Shown here one piece after another: positions 35,234-42,220 of a stretch of DNA of 42,220 nucleotides. Position 1 is the first letter of the stretch, and the number at the start of each line of letters is the position of its first letter. The DNA comes from an uncultured SAR116 cluster alpha proteobacterium (lineage in GTDB: Bacteria > Pseudomonadota > Alphaproteobacteria > Puniceispirillales > Marisalimonadaceae): NCBI GenBank assembly GCA_902619805.1, contig CACNGC010000012.1:1-42220 (forward strand), in the 5' to 3' direction. A model generated the notes under the pieces. The model did not search any database and was not told the origin of the DNA. It saw only the letters and a list, made by a program, of their open reading frames with translations. A program made the translations under genes and the position numbers.

Positions 35234-35278
35234 CTTCTAAGCAGTAGGTCAGAGGTTCGAATCCTCTCGCGTTCACCA
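35234..35278 (+). other. 3' half of disrupted chromosomal tRNA-Arg(TCT); attachment site right
   Basis: Forty-five bases from CTTCTAA (35234-35240) through the anticodon stem, variable loop, T arm, acceptor strand and CCA are identical to the complete element-borne tRNA. The sequence to the left (CCCCTTTA) does not match a tRNA 5' half. Joined to 29938-29976 at the 7-bp core it reconstitutes a normal tRNA-Arg(TCT). Confidence 0.92.
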
Positions 35279-35297
35279 TTTTTTAAAGGAGATATGA

Positions 35298-35465
35298 TTG
35301 TTCGGATTAGGATTAATTAAAGGTACTGCTTTAGGCTTGACTGGCGGTATATTAATAGGACTTGTCTTTAAAGAGGCTTGTAAACAATTAAAAGATAAAA
35401 AAAATCAGAGATTTAACAATTCATCCGTAAATGAAAATTCAAGTGATGATATACAAGAAGATTAA
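35298..35465 (+). CDS. Small membrane protein (55 aa), TTG start
   Basis: A frame starting at TTG, six bases after the Shine-Dalgarno AAAGGAG (35285-35291), encodes FGLGLIKGTALGLTGGILIG as a Gly-rich membrane helix, then a basic segment and an acidic tail ending DDIQED. The nearby ATG at 35294 is in a frame that stops after eight codons, so TTG is preferred. It lies 19 bp after the 3' tRNA half, so originally it was directly downstream of tRNA-Arg. No family is recognised. Confidence 0.6.
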   Translation: MFGLGLIKGTALGLTGGILIGLVFKEACKQLKDKKNQRFNNSSVNENSSDDIQED

Positions 35466-35486
35466 TAATATTTAATTATTGGCCGT

Positions 35487-36416
35487 TTATTTATTCCAAT
35501 CTCGGTACCAGTTTTTAAATAACGTATATTGACTTTCTGCATAATTTTTCTGACTCTCACTCAACTTATCAGTAGGATTAAAGTGCAAATCGTAAGCTTT
35601 TTCTCCGTTTAAAACCATTAAATATTTATAATAAAGCACCAGATCTGGTCCCTCATCAAAAGATGATAAAACTGCGAGTGCACATTCAAGTTCCATAGCT
35701 TTTTGTCTTGCTTTAGAGTTACCGCTTGCAGCTTTTTCACATAGATCAATTAAATGTAATACTTCTTTTGGAAACGCATTCCCCACTCCAGTTATTGCTC
35801 CAACTGCGCCGCAGTTTACATAGCCATGATATACAGTTGTATCTACCCCAATCATCAAGGATATATCATCATCTTTAGAAGTAATATGTTCTGCTGCATA
35901 ACTAAGATCATTGGCTCCTCCAAATTCTTTAAAACCCACTAAATTTGGATATTCTTTTCGTAAATCAAAAAATAAATCTGCTCTTGTTGAAAACCCATAA
36001 TAATGACTATTGTAAATAACTGCAGGAAGTTTGGGAGCTCCACTTAAAATAGACGCAAAATGTGCTCTCTGAGCTGAAAGCGAAGGTCCCCTAGATAAAA
36101 CTCTTGGAATTACCATGAGACCTAAAGCACCTACTTCTTGGGCATGTACAGCATGACCAGTGGCTTTTTTTGAATTAATTGAACCAGTTCCTACTATTGT
36201 AGGAACACCAGCTTTAACCAACCTAGAAACACCCTCTTGTCTTTCTTCGTCAGTTAATAAAGGCCAATCTCCCATTGATCCACAATAAACTACAGCGGAC
36301 ATCCCATAATTGATAAGCTCTTCAGCTTTTTGTACTAGTAAATCAAAGTTTGGAGAGAGGTCTTCGTTGCATGGCGTCATAAGAGCTGGCATACAACCTT
36401 TAAAAATATTTTTCAA
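35487..36416 (-). CDS. DapA-family aldolase/lyase
   Basis: This 309-residue TIM barrel of the dihydrodipicolinate synthase/N-acetylneuraminate lyase family has the Schiff-base Lys163 in LVGFKEFGG, Tyr near 135 in VIYNSH, and CGSMGDW at 45-51 in place of GTTGE. That variant, with PALMTPC at the start, marks a catabolic branch rather than lysine synthesis; a deaminase of hydroxyproline-type or a keto-acid aldolase is possible. It is followed on the minus strand only by intergenic DNA and preceded by two SDR genes, suggesting one catabolic operon. Confidence 0.88.
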   Translation of the reverse strand: MKNIFKGCMPALMTPCNEDLSPNFDLLVQKAEELINYGMSAVVYCGSMGDWPLLTDEERQEGVSRLVKAGVPTIVGTGSINSKKATGHAVHAQEVGALGLMVIPRVLSRGPSLSAQRAHFASILSGAPKLPAVIYNSHYYGFSTRADLFFDLRKEYPNLVGFKEFGGANDLSYAAEHITSKDDDISLMIGVDTTVYHGYVNCGAVGAITGVGNAFPKEVLHLIDLCEKAASGNSKARQKAMELECALAVLSSFDEGPDLVLYYKYLMVLNGEKAYDLHFNPTDKLSESQKNYAESQYTLFKNWYRDWNK

Positions 36417-36435
36417 ATTACCCTCCTAGATTAAT

Positions 36436-37200
36436 TTACCCGTTAATTGAATAACCTCCATCGACAGGGATAGCAGTGCCCGTGACATAATTAGAAGCAT
36501 CACTTGATAAAAATACGGCTATTCCTCCCAAATCATCCGGATCTCCCCAGCGCCCGGCAGGAGTTCTTTCTTCTACTCTTTTTTGAAGTTCAGGAATATC
36601 AACCCTAGCTTGTCGAGTTAAAGTGGTATCTATATATCCTGGTAAAACCGCATTTACTTGAATGTTGTCTTTAGCCCAAGTATTTGCAAGACTTTTTGTT
36701 AATTGTACTACACCCCCTTTACTTGCAGAATATGCACTTCCCAGAGGTGCGCCAAATAAAGAATGCATAGATCCAATATTAATAATTTTTCCACTGTTAA
36801 TATTCTTAAAATGTTTAAAAGCAGCTTTAGAACAAGTAAATGTACTTATCAAGTTTGTATCTATTATTGATATCCATTCCTTTAATTCATATTCCTCAGG
36901 TCGTTTTCTAATATTAGTGCCAGCGTTATTAATTAAAATATTTAGTTTTCCGTATGCTTGAACTACATCTTCGATAAGTGTATTACATGAGTTTTCATTC
37001 ACTACATCTACTATCAAAGATTTACACTCAATGTTCAAAGAGTTTAACTCTTCAATTGATTTCTTGTTTTTTTCTTCATTCCTTCCGGCTATAACAACAG
37101 TTGCACCTGCTTCTCCTATAGCTTTTGCCATCGCAAACCCTATACCACCATTACCACCTGTAATTAATGCAACCTTATCTGTCAGATTAAATAATTTCAT
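36436..37200 (-). CDS. SDR family oxidoreductase, gluconate 5-dehydrogenase-like
   Basis: This 254-residue classical SDR has TGGNGGIG at 14-21, NNAG at 91-94, Ser144 in NIGSMHS, Y157SASK161 and the ending NYVTGTAIPVDGGYSING. All catalytic residues are present. It resembles 2-deoxy-D-gluconate 3-dehydrogenase and gluconate 5-dehydrogenase. The DapA-family gene follows after 19 bp and another SDR gene precedes by 18 bp, suggesting one catabolic operon for a hydroxy acid or sugar acid. Confidence 0.9.
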   Translation of the reverse strand: MKLFNLTDKVALITGGNGGIGFAMAKAIGEAGATVVIAGRNEEKNKKSIEELNSLNIECKSLIVDVVNENSCNTLIEDVVQAYGKLNILINNAGTNIRKRPEEYELKEWISIIDTNLISTFTCSKAAFKHFKNINSGKIINIGSMHSLFGAPLGSAYSASKGGVVQLTKSLANTWAKDNIQVNAVLPGYIDTTLTRQARVDIPELQKRVEERTPAGRWGDPDDLGGIAVFLSSDASNYVTGTAIPVDGGYSING

Positions 37201-37218
37201 ATAGAACTCCTTTATGAT

Positions 37219-37938
37219 CTACCAATTTTCTTGAGATGTTCTTACATCTAATTCAAATGTCCATGCATCTTTACTTTGATTATATAGAAACATATAAGCT
37301 TCAGTAACATTCTCTATGTTAATAAGTTTACCTTCTTTAACTCTTTCTTCAAAATCAGATAATCGTTGTTTTATTCTTTCCCCTGCTAAACCTCCATCAA
37401 CAATTACATGACTTACGTGAATTGAGTTTTCAGCATATTCTTTTGCTAAAGCCTGAGCTAAATTTCTAAGGGCTCCTTTAGCAGAATTAAAAGCACCAAA
37501 ATTAGATTTACCTCTTAAAGATGCACTAGCTCCAGTAAAAATAAGGGTACCAGCTGTTTTTTCTAATAAAAATGTTTTAATAACTTCTTTAGCAAATAAA
37601 AATCCGCCAAAACAGCCGCTTTCCCAGCTTTCTCGAAAATAATTAGCATCCATTTCAACAATTTTACCAGGTCTATTATTACCAACATTATAAACAGCGA
37701 AATCTAATCCAGGGCCAATTTCTTTGATCATATTTTTTATTTGATTTTCATCAGTTGCATCTACAATTATTGGTATTGCTTTGTTCCCGTCATCTAAAAT
37801 AGTCTTGACTACATTATCTAATGATGACTTTGTCCTCCCTGCAACAAATACTTTAAAATTATTGTTTGCAATTTTTCTACATAATTGTCCACCTAAACCA
37901 TTTAATGGACCAACACCTATGACTAAAGCTTTTTTCAT
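37219..37938 (-). CDS. SDR family protein with Phe in place of catalytic Tyr
   Basis: This 239-residue Rossmann protein has VIGVGPLNGLGGQL at the cofactor site (a Pro/Leu-containing variant), AGRTKSSL, Ser138 in TGASASLRG, and F150NSAK154 where YxxxK is expected. The same F-x-x-x-K form is found in a subgroup of SDRs with GRP-type loops, so it may be genuine family variation and not damage. It heads the operon with the second SDR and the DapA-family gene. Confidence 0.82.
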   Translation of the reverse strand: MKKALVIGVGPLNGLGGQLCRKIANNNFKVFVAGRTKSSLDNVVKTILDDGNKAIPIIVDATDENQIKNMIKEIGPGLDFAVYNVGNNRPGKIVEMDANYFRESWESGCFGGFLFAKEVIKTFLLEKTAGTLIFTGASASLRGKSNFGAFNSAKGALRNLAQALAKEYAENSIHVSHVIVDGGLAGERIKQRLSDFEERVKEGKLINIENVTEAYMFLYNQSKDAWTFELDVRTSQENW

Positions 37939-37952
37939 TTGTTATTCTCTAA

Positions 37953-38231
37953 TTAATTTAAGTAAGAATCTACTCTTTGTAGCAAAGAATTAAGTCTAAT
38001 TTTCAAGTCTAATAATTGATTTTTTAAATTTTTATTTTCATTTTTTAGTTCTTTAATTTTTAATTTTAATAAAGAGTTATTTAAATTTTTACTAGGAGCT
38101 TGGTTTTTTTTGTCAGCTTTACATGTATTATAAATTGTAATTTCTTCAGCAGAAGTACCTTTTAAAACACACTCATGCGCCAATATTTGGGGTGAAAATA
38201 AAATAAAAAATGATAAAATTATAATCTTCAT
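37953..38231 (-). CDS. Secreted coiled-coil protein (92 aa)
   Basis: An N-terminal signal peptide (IIILSFFILFSPQILAHE) precedes a short Cys-containing segment (ECVLKGTSAEEITIYNTC). A Leu/Lys/Asn-rich heptad region (about 48-90, LKIKELKNENKNLKNQLLDL) is strongly coiled-coil. No family is recognised. It is the first gene on the minus strand before the SDR operon, with a 14-bp gap. Confidence 0.6.
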   Translation of the reverse strand: MKIIILSFFILFSPQILAHECVLKGTSAEEITIYNTCKADKKNQAPSKNLNNSLLKLKIKELKNENKNLKNQLLDLKIRLNSLLQRVDSYLN

Positions 38232-38300
38232 GTTAATATGTTAGTAGTTAGTTATACTGATACAATTACATACTAAGTATGCATTTAACAAGAGGTAAAA

Positions 38301-38585
38301 ATGTACACTAGAATTGCTGAATTTCAATCAACTTCAAAAGTTAATTGTGATATGATCATAGCTTTTTTTCAAAACGTAATGATACCCAGAAATATAGAAA
38401 ATGGACAATTGAGTTGTGAAGTTTATAGAGTTTCAGATACTACAGGCTTTGTCATATCTTGTTTTAAAAATAAAAATGATGCTTCAAAAATTATGAAAAT
38501 AATGGCAGACGAGGTTAATGAAGTAAAAGGTAACACTAAGATAAAGTTTATAGAAGGTGAACGAGTTTTCAAAATCGAAGGATAA
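38301..38585 (+). CDS. Small alpha/beta-barrel protein (94 aa)
   Basis: A frame of 94 residues begins MYTRIAEFQSTSK and has a middle strand TTGFVISCFKNKNDASKI, consistent with a dimeric ferredoxin-like (ABM-type) protein. It has a GAGGT-like ribosome-binding site and is followed three bases later by the Hsp20-type gene, so the two are co-transcribed. The function is unknown. Confidence 0.6.
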   Translation: MYTRIAEFQSTSKVNCDMIIAFFQNVMIPRNIENGQLSCEVYRVSDTTGFVISCFKNKNDASKIMKIMADEVNEVKGNTKIKFIEGERVFKIEG

Positions 38586-38588
38586 AAA

Positions 38589-39005
38589 ATGACTTTATTA
38601 CAAAATAAATTTTTAAAATATTATATTGGGTATAATGATTTTTTTGACGAGATTGATAAAGTTTCTTCAATTCAAAACAAATCAAACTTAGCCTTTGATA
38701 TTATAAAATATGACTATCATAATTACGAAATTCATGTAGCCTTAGCAGGGATTGAACCTAATCAAATAAAAATTAATACGTTTAATGATTATTTAGTGTT
38801 GGATGTAAAAAATAAAGCATTATCAATTGATAAAGATATAATACATAAAGGTATTCAAAATAATTCTACTAAACAAGTTTTTAGACTAGAGCAAAATATT
38901 TTAGTGGACGAAGCAGAATTAACCAATGGCATATTAAAAATCAAATTATACAAAAAAGATATGCAAGCATCACCTAGAAGAATTATTGAAATAATAGAAG
39001 AATAA
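38589..39005 (+). CDS. Small heat-shock protein, Hsp20/IbpA type
   Basis: This 138-residue protein has the alpha-crystallin domain. The strand YDYHNYEIHVALAGIEPNQI aligns with the YxIxxAVAGF segment of IbpA, followed by HKGIQNNSTKQVFRLEQN (usual hexapeptide region) and the C-terminal AELTNGILKIKLYKK then PRRIIEI, the I-x-I-type tail motif. It is an ATP-independent holdase. The N-terminus FLKYYIGYNDFFDEI fits the family. Confidence 0.85.
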   Translation: MTLLQNKFLKYYIGYNDFFDEIDKVSSIQNKSNLAFDIIKYDYHNYEIHVALAGIEPNQIKINTFNDYLVLDVKNKALSIDKDIIHKGIQNNSTKQVFRLEQNILVDEAELTNGILKIKLYKKDMQASPRRIIEIIEE

Positions 39006-39039
39006 ATCAAATCATATTAATTTTAAATAAGGAAAAGAA

Positions 39040-39807
39040 ATGAACCATATGATTGATACTCAAAAGTTAAAAAGTCAAATTACTGAAAAAGAATGGCAAT
39101 TAAGGCTAGATCTAGCTGCTACTTACAGATTAATTGCCATGTATGGATGGGATGATTTAATTTATACACATGTGTCTTTAAGAATACCTGGACCAGAACA
39201 TCATTTTCTAATCAATCCCTACGGTTTGATGTTTGATGAGATTACTGCTTCTAGCTTGGTTAAAATTGATCTTAATGGTGATGCAGTTATAGATACACCT
39301 TATGAAGTAAATCCTGCTGGTTTTACCATTCATAGTGCAATACATTCTGCAAGAGAAGATGCTCAATGCGTTTTACATCTTCACACTAATGATGGTGTTG
39401 CTGTTTCTATACAAAAAGATGGATTACTACCAATTAGCCAAACTTCTATGTTGATTCATCCACATATTGCATATCATGATTATGAAGGCCTAGCACTAGA
39501 TCGTAGTGAAAAAGAAAGATTAATTAAAGACATAGGAGATAAAAATCTATTTATACTTCGCAATCATGGAACTTTATCTGTTGGAAAAACATGCGGAATA
39601 GCTTTTATGGGAATATATTTTCTTGAGAGAGCTTGTTCGGCTCAGATAAGAGCACAGGCAGCTGGTAAAATAAATTTACCATCAAAGGAAGCCATTAAAA
39701 CCACTCAAGAACAATCTATTGGTATGTTTGATTTGGGAAAAGACAGGTTGGCTTGGCCAGCATTGCTAAGAAAACTTGAGAGATACTCGCCAGACTATAA
39801 AATTTAA
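39040..39807 (+). CDS. Class II aldolase/adducin-family protein
   Basis: This 255-residue protein has the class II aldolase fold: GWDDLIYTHVSLRIPG, metal His pair in VLHLHTNDG and third His in LRNHGTLSVG. These Zn-dependent enzymes split sugar phosphates or, in this long subgroup, act on less defined substrates. The ATG at 39040 is preceded by AAGGAAAAG. Its stop overlaps the end of the convergent PhyH gene by four bases. Confidence 0.9.
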   Translation: MNHMIDTQKLKSQITEKEWQLRLDLAATYRLIAMYGWDDLIYTHVSLRIPGPEHHFLINPYGLMFDEITASSLVKIDLNGDAVIDTPYEVNPAGFTIHSAIHSAREDAQCVLHLHTNDGVAVSIQKDGLLPISQTSMLIHPHIAYHDYEGLALDRSEKERLIKDIGDKNLFILRNHGTLSVGKTCGIAFMGIYFLERACSAQIRAQAAGKINLPSKEAIKTTQEQSIGMFDLGKDRLAWPALLRKLERYSPDYKI

Positions 39808-40695
39808 AATGCCGATTTAGCACCGCCTGTCTTTTGAGAAGTGAATATAGAACCATAATCTGGTGCTGGAGGAAGAGGTATTGTTACCGGAACATTATCC
39901 ATTCTAGGTTGGTAACTTACCTTCCCACACACCATTTGTTTTTCTAATTGATTGCACAATTGTACAGGATTTGTGCTTTTCATATATGCGCCTGCGCCAA
40001 CCAATGGCCATGCATCAGCTGAATTGCATTCGTAAAATAAAACTAATCTATCTCTTTTGCTGTTATTAGGTGAAGATCCATGAAGTGTTCTCGCATGATG
40101 AATAGTCATAGATCTTGCTTTTCCAGTTAAAGTTACTGCTTTGCTCATATCAAAATCTGAATCATCTGGATCAATTGCACCACAAAAAATACCATTGTTA
40201 AAATGACTTAACACTGGGCCTTTGTGACTCTTAGGTATTACCATTAATGGTCCATTATCTATATCAACATCATTTAACATCAAACCCAAAGCTAGAACAT
40301 TATCATTTGTGTGAGGATAAAATGCCCAATCTTGGTGCCATTCCACAGCAGCCCCCCCCACCAGGTGCCTTGGTGTTTAATTTACTTGTTTTTAAAGACA
40401 CATTATCACCAAGAAGATCTCTAAGAATTTCTTCAATTTTTGACTCTTTTATAATATCCCAAAAAAATTGAGAATGTTGGTGTGGCTGTTTAATTCTTTT
40501 AAGTCTGGGGTTATCAGATGAATGACCATCTTCAAGGTCAAAAATATTATCATTTTCTCTAATCATTTTTGATTTTTCAAAAAAACCATCTACTAAAGCT
40601 AACATTTCCTTGTGTTGATTTTCTGAAATAACATCTTCAACAAGTAAATAACCTTGGTCATTGTAAAAATTTATTTCATCCTTAGATAATGCCAT
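39804..40695 (-). pseudogene. PhyH-family dioxygenase, frameshifted at a G8 tract
   Basis: Two frames make one PhyH protein of about 296 residues. The 5' part (from 40695) has NFYNDQGYLLVEDVIS and LKTSKLNTKAPGG; the 3' part has the metal site WHQDWAFYPH, and HHARTLHGSSPNNS near the end. The break is at eight G on the minus strand (C8 at about 40352-40359); seven G would restore the reading. It may be an assembly error, decay, or slippage-based on/off variation. A TTAGGGGGTAT ribosome-binding site precedes the ATG. Confidence 0.85.
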
Positions 40696-40700
40696 CTATA

Positions 40701-40705
40701 CCCCC
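40701..40705 (-). promoter_or_regulatory. G-run Shine-Dalgarno-like site for the PhyH gene
   Basis: Five G in the context TTAGGGGGTAT on the minus strand lie five bases before the ATG at 40695. The context matches the site of the NHL gene at 9804-9810. Confidence 0.45.
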
Positions 40706-40784
40706 TAACAAATAGAAAAGTAATTATAATTTTAGTCATTTGTAAATTATATGTTAATTAAATAATTTTTAAGAGCAACAAGAT

Positions 40785-42011
40785 ATGAAGAATAATTTTA
40801 TAGAGCTAGACGGTAAGCAAGCTTGGCTAAGATTAATAATTATCTTTACAATGAGTGTTATTGGAACTGCAGGCATGTGGTCTGTTGTTATAATAATGCC
40901 AAATATTCAAAATGAGTTTGGACTAGATAGAGCTGCTTCTACCTATCCATATGTTGCAACAATGTTTGGTTACGGTATAGGAAACGTAATCATTGGTCGT
41001 ATGTTAGACAAAATTGGGATTAGAAAACCAATAATTTTTGCTTTAATATTATTAGTCTCTTCTTATTTATTTTCAGTTTTAGCAACAAATGTTTTTTGGC
41101 TGTCTATAATTCAGTTTTTTTTAGGTTTTTCTGCTGCCGCTTTTTTTGGTCCAATGATGGTAGATATATCTAAATTTTTTTATAAAAGAAAAGGTCTTGC
41201 TGTCTCTATAGTTGCAAGTGGTCAACATTTATGCGGTGCAATATGGCCATTTTTGATTAAAGACTTTTTAATTGATGGCCAATGGAAGAGTGCACATTTA
41301 TTTATCGCTGTAGTATGCAGCATTTGCATCCCAATATTATTTTTTTTTCTAGGAGAAAAGAGAACAAAATCAGATGAAAAAGTACAAAATTTTGAAAAAA
41401 ATAGAAATGTAAATTCTACTCAAAAATTATCAATAAGTAATAAAAAAATTCAAATTTTACTAATGTTTGCTGGAATTCTTTGTTGTGTTGCTATGTCTGT
41501 ACCACAAGTACACATCGTACCTTTATGCATTGATTATGGATATGGCTTAACGGTGGGTACTGAAATATTATCATTTATGTTATTTGCTGCTGTAACAAGC
41601 AGAATTTTGTTTGGCTTTTTATCAGATAAAATAGGTCCTATTCAAACACTTATTCTTGGTTCAAGTCTTCAAGCTATTTCTCTATCAATGTTTTTGCCTT
41701 TTAATAGTCAATTATCTTTGTACATTGTTGCAGTCTTTTTTGGATTATCCCAAGGAGGAATAGTACCTATCTATACTGTGATTATAAGTAAATTCTTACC
41801 TACTAATGAAGTCGCTGAAAGAGTTGGTTTACTCATATTCGCAACTATAATTGGAATGTCATTAGGTGGTTGGTTGTCAGGAGAAATATTTGATTATACT
41901 AATTCATATAAATTGGCATTTTTAAATGGTATATTTTGGAATATTATAAATGTCTCGATAATGGTTTATCTGTATTTAGTTTATATAAATTCGAAAAGGA
42001 TTAATGATTGA
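40785..42011 (+). CDS. MFS transporter, OFA-like
   Basis: This 408-residue protein has twelve hydrophobic helices in two groups of six around a charged loop (about 190-220). The MFS motif A is seen as GRMLDKIGIRKP after helix 2 and as GFLSDKIGP after helix 8. The early helices resemble the oxalate/formate antiporter and monocarboxylate group. It probably carries a small organic anion. Its stop overlaps the start of the next gene. Confidence 0.9.
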   Translation: MKNNFIELDGKQAWLRLIIIFTMSVIGTAGMWSVVIIMPNIQNEFGLDRAASTYPYVATMFGYGIGNVIIGRMLDKIGIRKPIIFALILLVSSYLFSVLATNVFWLSIIQFFLGFSAAAFFGPMMVDISKFFYKRKGLAVSIVASGQHLCGAIWPFLIKDFLIDGQWKSAHLFIAVVCSICIPILFFFLGEKRTKSDEKVQNFEKNRNVNSTQKLSISNKKIQILLMFAGILCCVAMSVPQVHIVPLCIDYGYGLTVGTEILSFMLFAAVTSRILFGFLSDKIGPIQTLILGSSLQAISLSMFLPFNSQLSLYIVAVFFGLSQGGIVPIYTVIISKFLPTNEVAERVGLLIFATIIGMSLGGWLSGEIFDYTNSYKLAFLNGIFWNIINVSIMVYLYLVYINSKRIND

Positions 42012-42163
42012 TGAATTTAAAAAAATTAATGTCTGATTTATGGAAAAAATATCTTGAAACAAAAGATGTCAAGTATCTTGCTGAAGCATGTGAAAAAGCA
42101 CCTTTTTTTGGACAAAAACAAATGGGAAAAGAAATTAGCAAAATTTTAAAAAATTTGTCATGA
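42011..42163 (+). CDS. Small protein (50 aa) coupled to MFS gene
   Basis: A 50-codon frame (MNLKKLMSDLWKKYLETKDV to SKILKNLS) starts at an ATG sharing one base with the MFS stop (TGATG) and ends overlapping the next start as ATGA. The double coupling supports a real gene. It is predicted helical and charged. No family is recognised. Confidence 0.55.
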   Translation: MNLKKLMSDLWKKYLETKDVKYLAEACEKAPFFGQKQMGKEISKILKNLS

Positions 42164-42220
42164 TTAATTCTATAATGATTTTAGATTTTTGGTTTAAAGA
42201 ATGTACTCCAAAGATGTGGT
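42160..42220 (+). CDS. Start of a DUF924-like protein (runs off the window)
   Basis: The frame reads MINSIMILDFWFKECTPKMW to the window edge. ILDFWF followed by P-x-x-W is typical of the N-terminus of DUF924 proteins, which are helical-repeat proteins of unknown function. The start at 42160 overlaps the previous stop (ATGA); an inner ATG at 42175 is possible. Confidence 0.55.
   Translation, partial: MINSIMILDFWFKECTPKMW

Larger units (their letters stand above)
29977..35240. mobile_element. 5,264-bp element that splits tRNA-Arg(TCT) and carries a replacement copy
   Basis: Both ends lie inside one tRNA-Arg gene, whose 5' and 3' halves flank the segment and share only CTTCTAA. The 7-bp length suits the overlap of a tyrosine recombinase, and the element carries one. 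Inside are a complete tRNA-Arg(TCT) in reverse orientation, arm-type repeats at both ends, a 57-aa ORF, a broken serine recombinase, a ParB-methyltransferase, a thioesterase, a short ORF with terminator and an acyltransferase fragment. All clear element genes are on the minus strand. Tycheposons of marine bacteria, which target and carry tRNA genes, are a known comparison, but the split-plus-inverted-copy layout is what makes this one distinctive. Confidence 0.88.

Noticed and set aside
29938-35278. The two tRNA halves as a trans-spliced split tRNA like those of some archaea
   Set aside because: The halves share the 7-bp loop and flank an integrase-bearing element, there are no complementary leader sequences, and bacteria are not known to join split tRNAs. 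A complete copy is present.
29938-35278. Two independent tRNA-Arg remnants from unrelated events
   Set aside because: The halves are exactly complementary in extent around one loop, have the same orientation and rebuild a full tRNA, which one insertion explains better.
37953-38231. Lysis or phage spanin-like protein
   Set aside because: A signal peptide plus a coiled coil alone is not specific, and no phage genes are adjacent.
1-42220. CRISPR array, rRNA genes or transposase-type insertion sequence
   Set aside because: I looked for regularly spaced repeats, rRNA motifs and transposase genes with terminal inverted repeats and found none; the only short periodic repeats are the integrase arm sites.

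Overview
The window is AT-rich, densely packed DNA with short intergenic gaps and many ATGA or TAATG start/stop overlaps. It is heavy in peptide uptake, Fe(II)/2-oxoglutarate oxygenases and short-chain dehydrogenases. This suggests a streamlined marine alphaproteobacterium (SAR11, HIMB59 or AEGEAN-169-like). That placement is inference from gene content and base composition; no marker gene for taxonomy is present.

Layout. 1-2222: right end of an integrative element, made of an unrecognised cargo gene and a tyrosine integrase pressed against tRNA-Arg(TCG). 2271-9797: an M20 amidohydrolase, a dipeptide/oligopeptide ABC transporter (fused ATPases, two permeases, binding protein) and an NHL propeller protein. 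9919-13130: an SDR, a DadA-type oxidoreductase coupled to an alpha/beta-barrel protein, and a MotA-like small membrane protein. 13195-17824: a symmetric set TauD, PhyH, thiolase, PhyH, TauD. 17916-21846: YbbP/YbbA ABC transporter divergent from a TesA-type GDSL esterase. 21847-29882: housekeeping and accessory genes (hydratase, frameshifted DinB, MATE pump, epimerase, epoxide hydrolase, MsrA, HPF, VOC and small proteins).

29938-35278 is the most unusual part. A chromosomal tRNA-Arg(TCT) gene is cut exactly at its anticodon loop by a 5,264-bp element. The 5' half lies at 29938-29976 and the 3' half at 35234-35278, sharing only the 7-bp loop CTTCTAA. The element carries a complete tRNA-Arg(TCT) in the opposite orientation (30140-30216), so the lost gene is replaced by the insertion itself. 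It also carries a tyrosine integrase with a likely arm-binding N-terminus, matching TATGTGAA arm-type repeats inside both ends, a 57-aa coupled ORF, a serine recombinase interrupted by an amber codon, a ParB-domain DNA methyltransferase, a PaaI-like thioesterase and a fragment of an OlsB-like acyltransferase. The three copies of the 7-bp core (two direct, one inverted) mean that, on paper, excision and either inversion all leave an intact tRNA-Arg.

35298-42220: a small membrane protein, a DapA-family lyase with two SDRs in one operon, a small heat-shock protein pair, a class II aldolase, a PhyH gene broken at a G8 tract, an MFS transporter, a small ORF and the start of a probable DUF924 gene. 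Two homopolymer frameshifts (DinB and PhyH) may be assembly errors or real.
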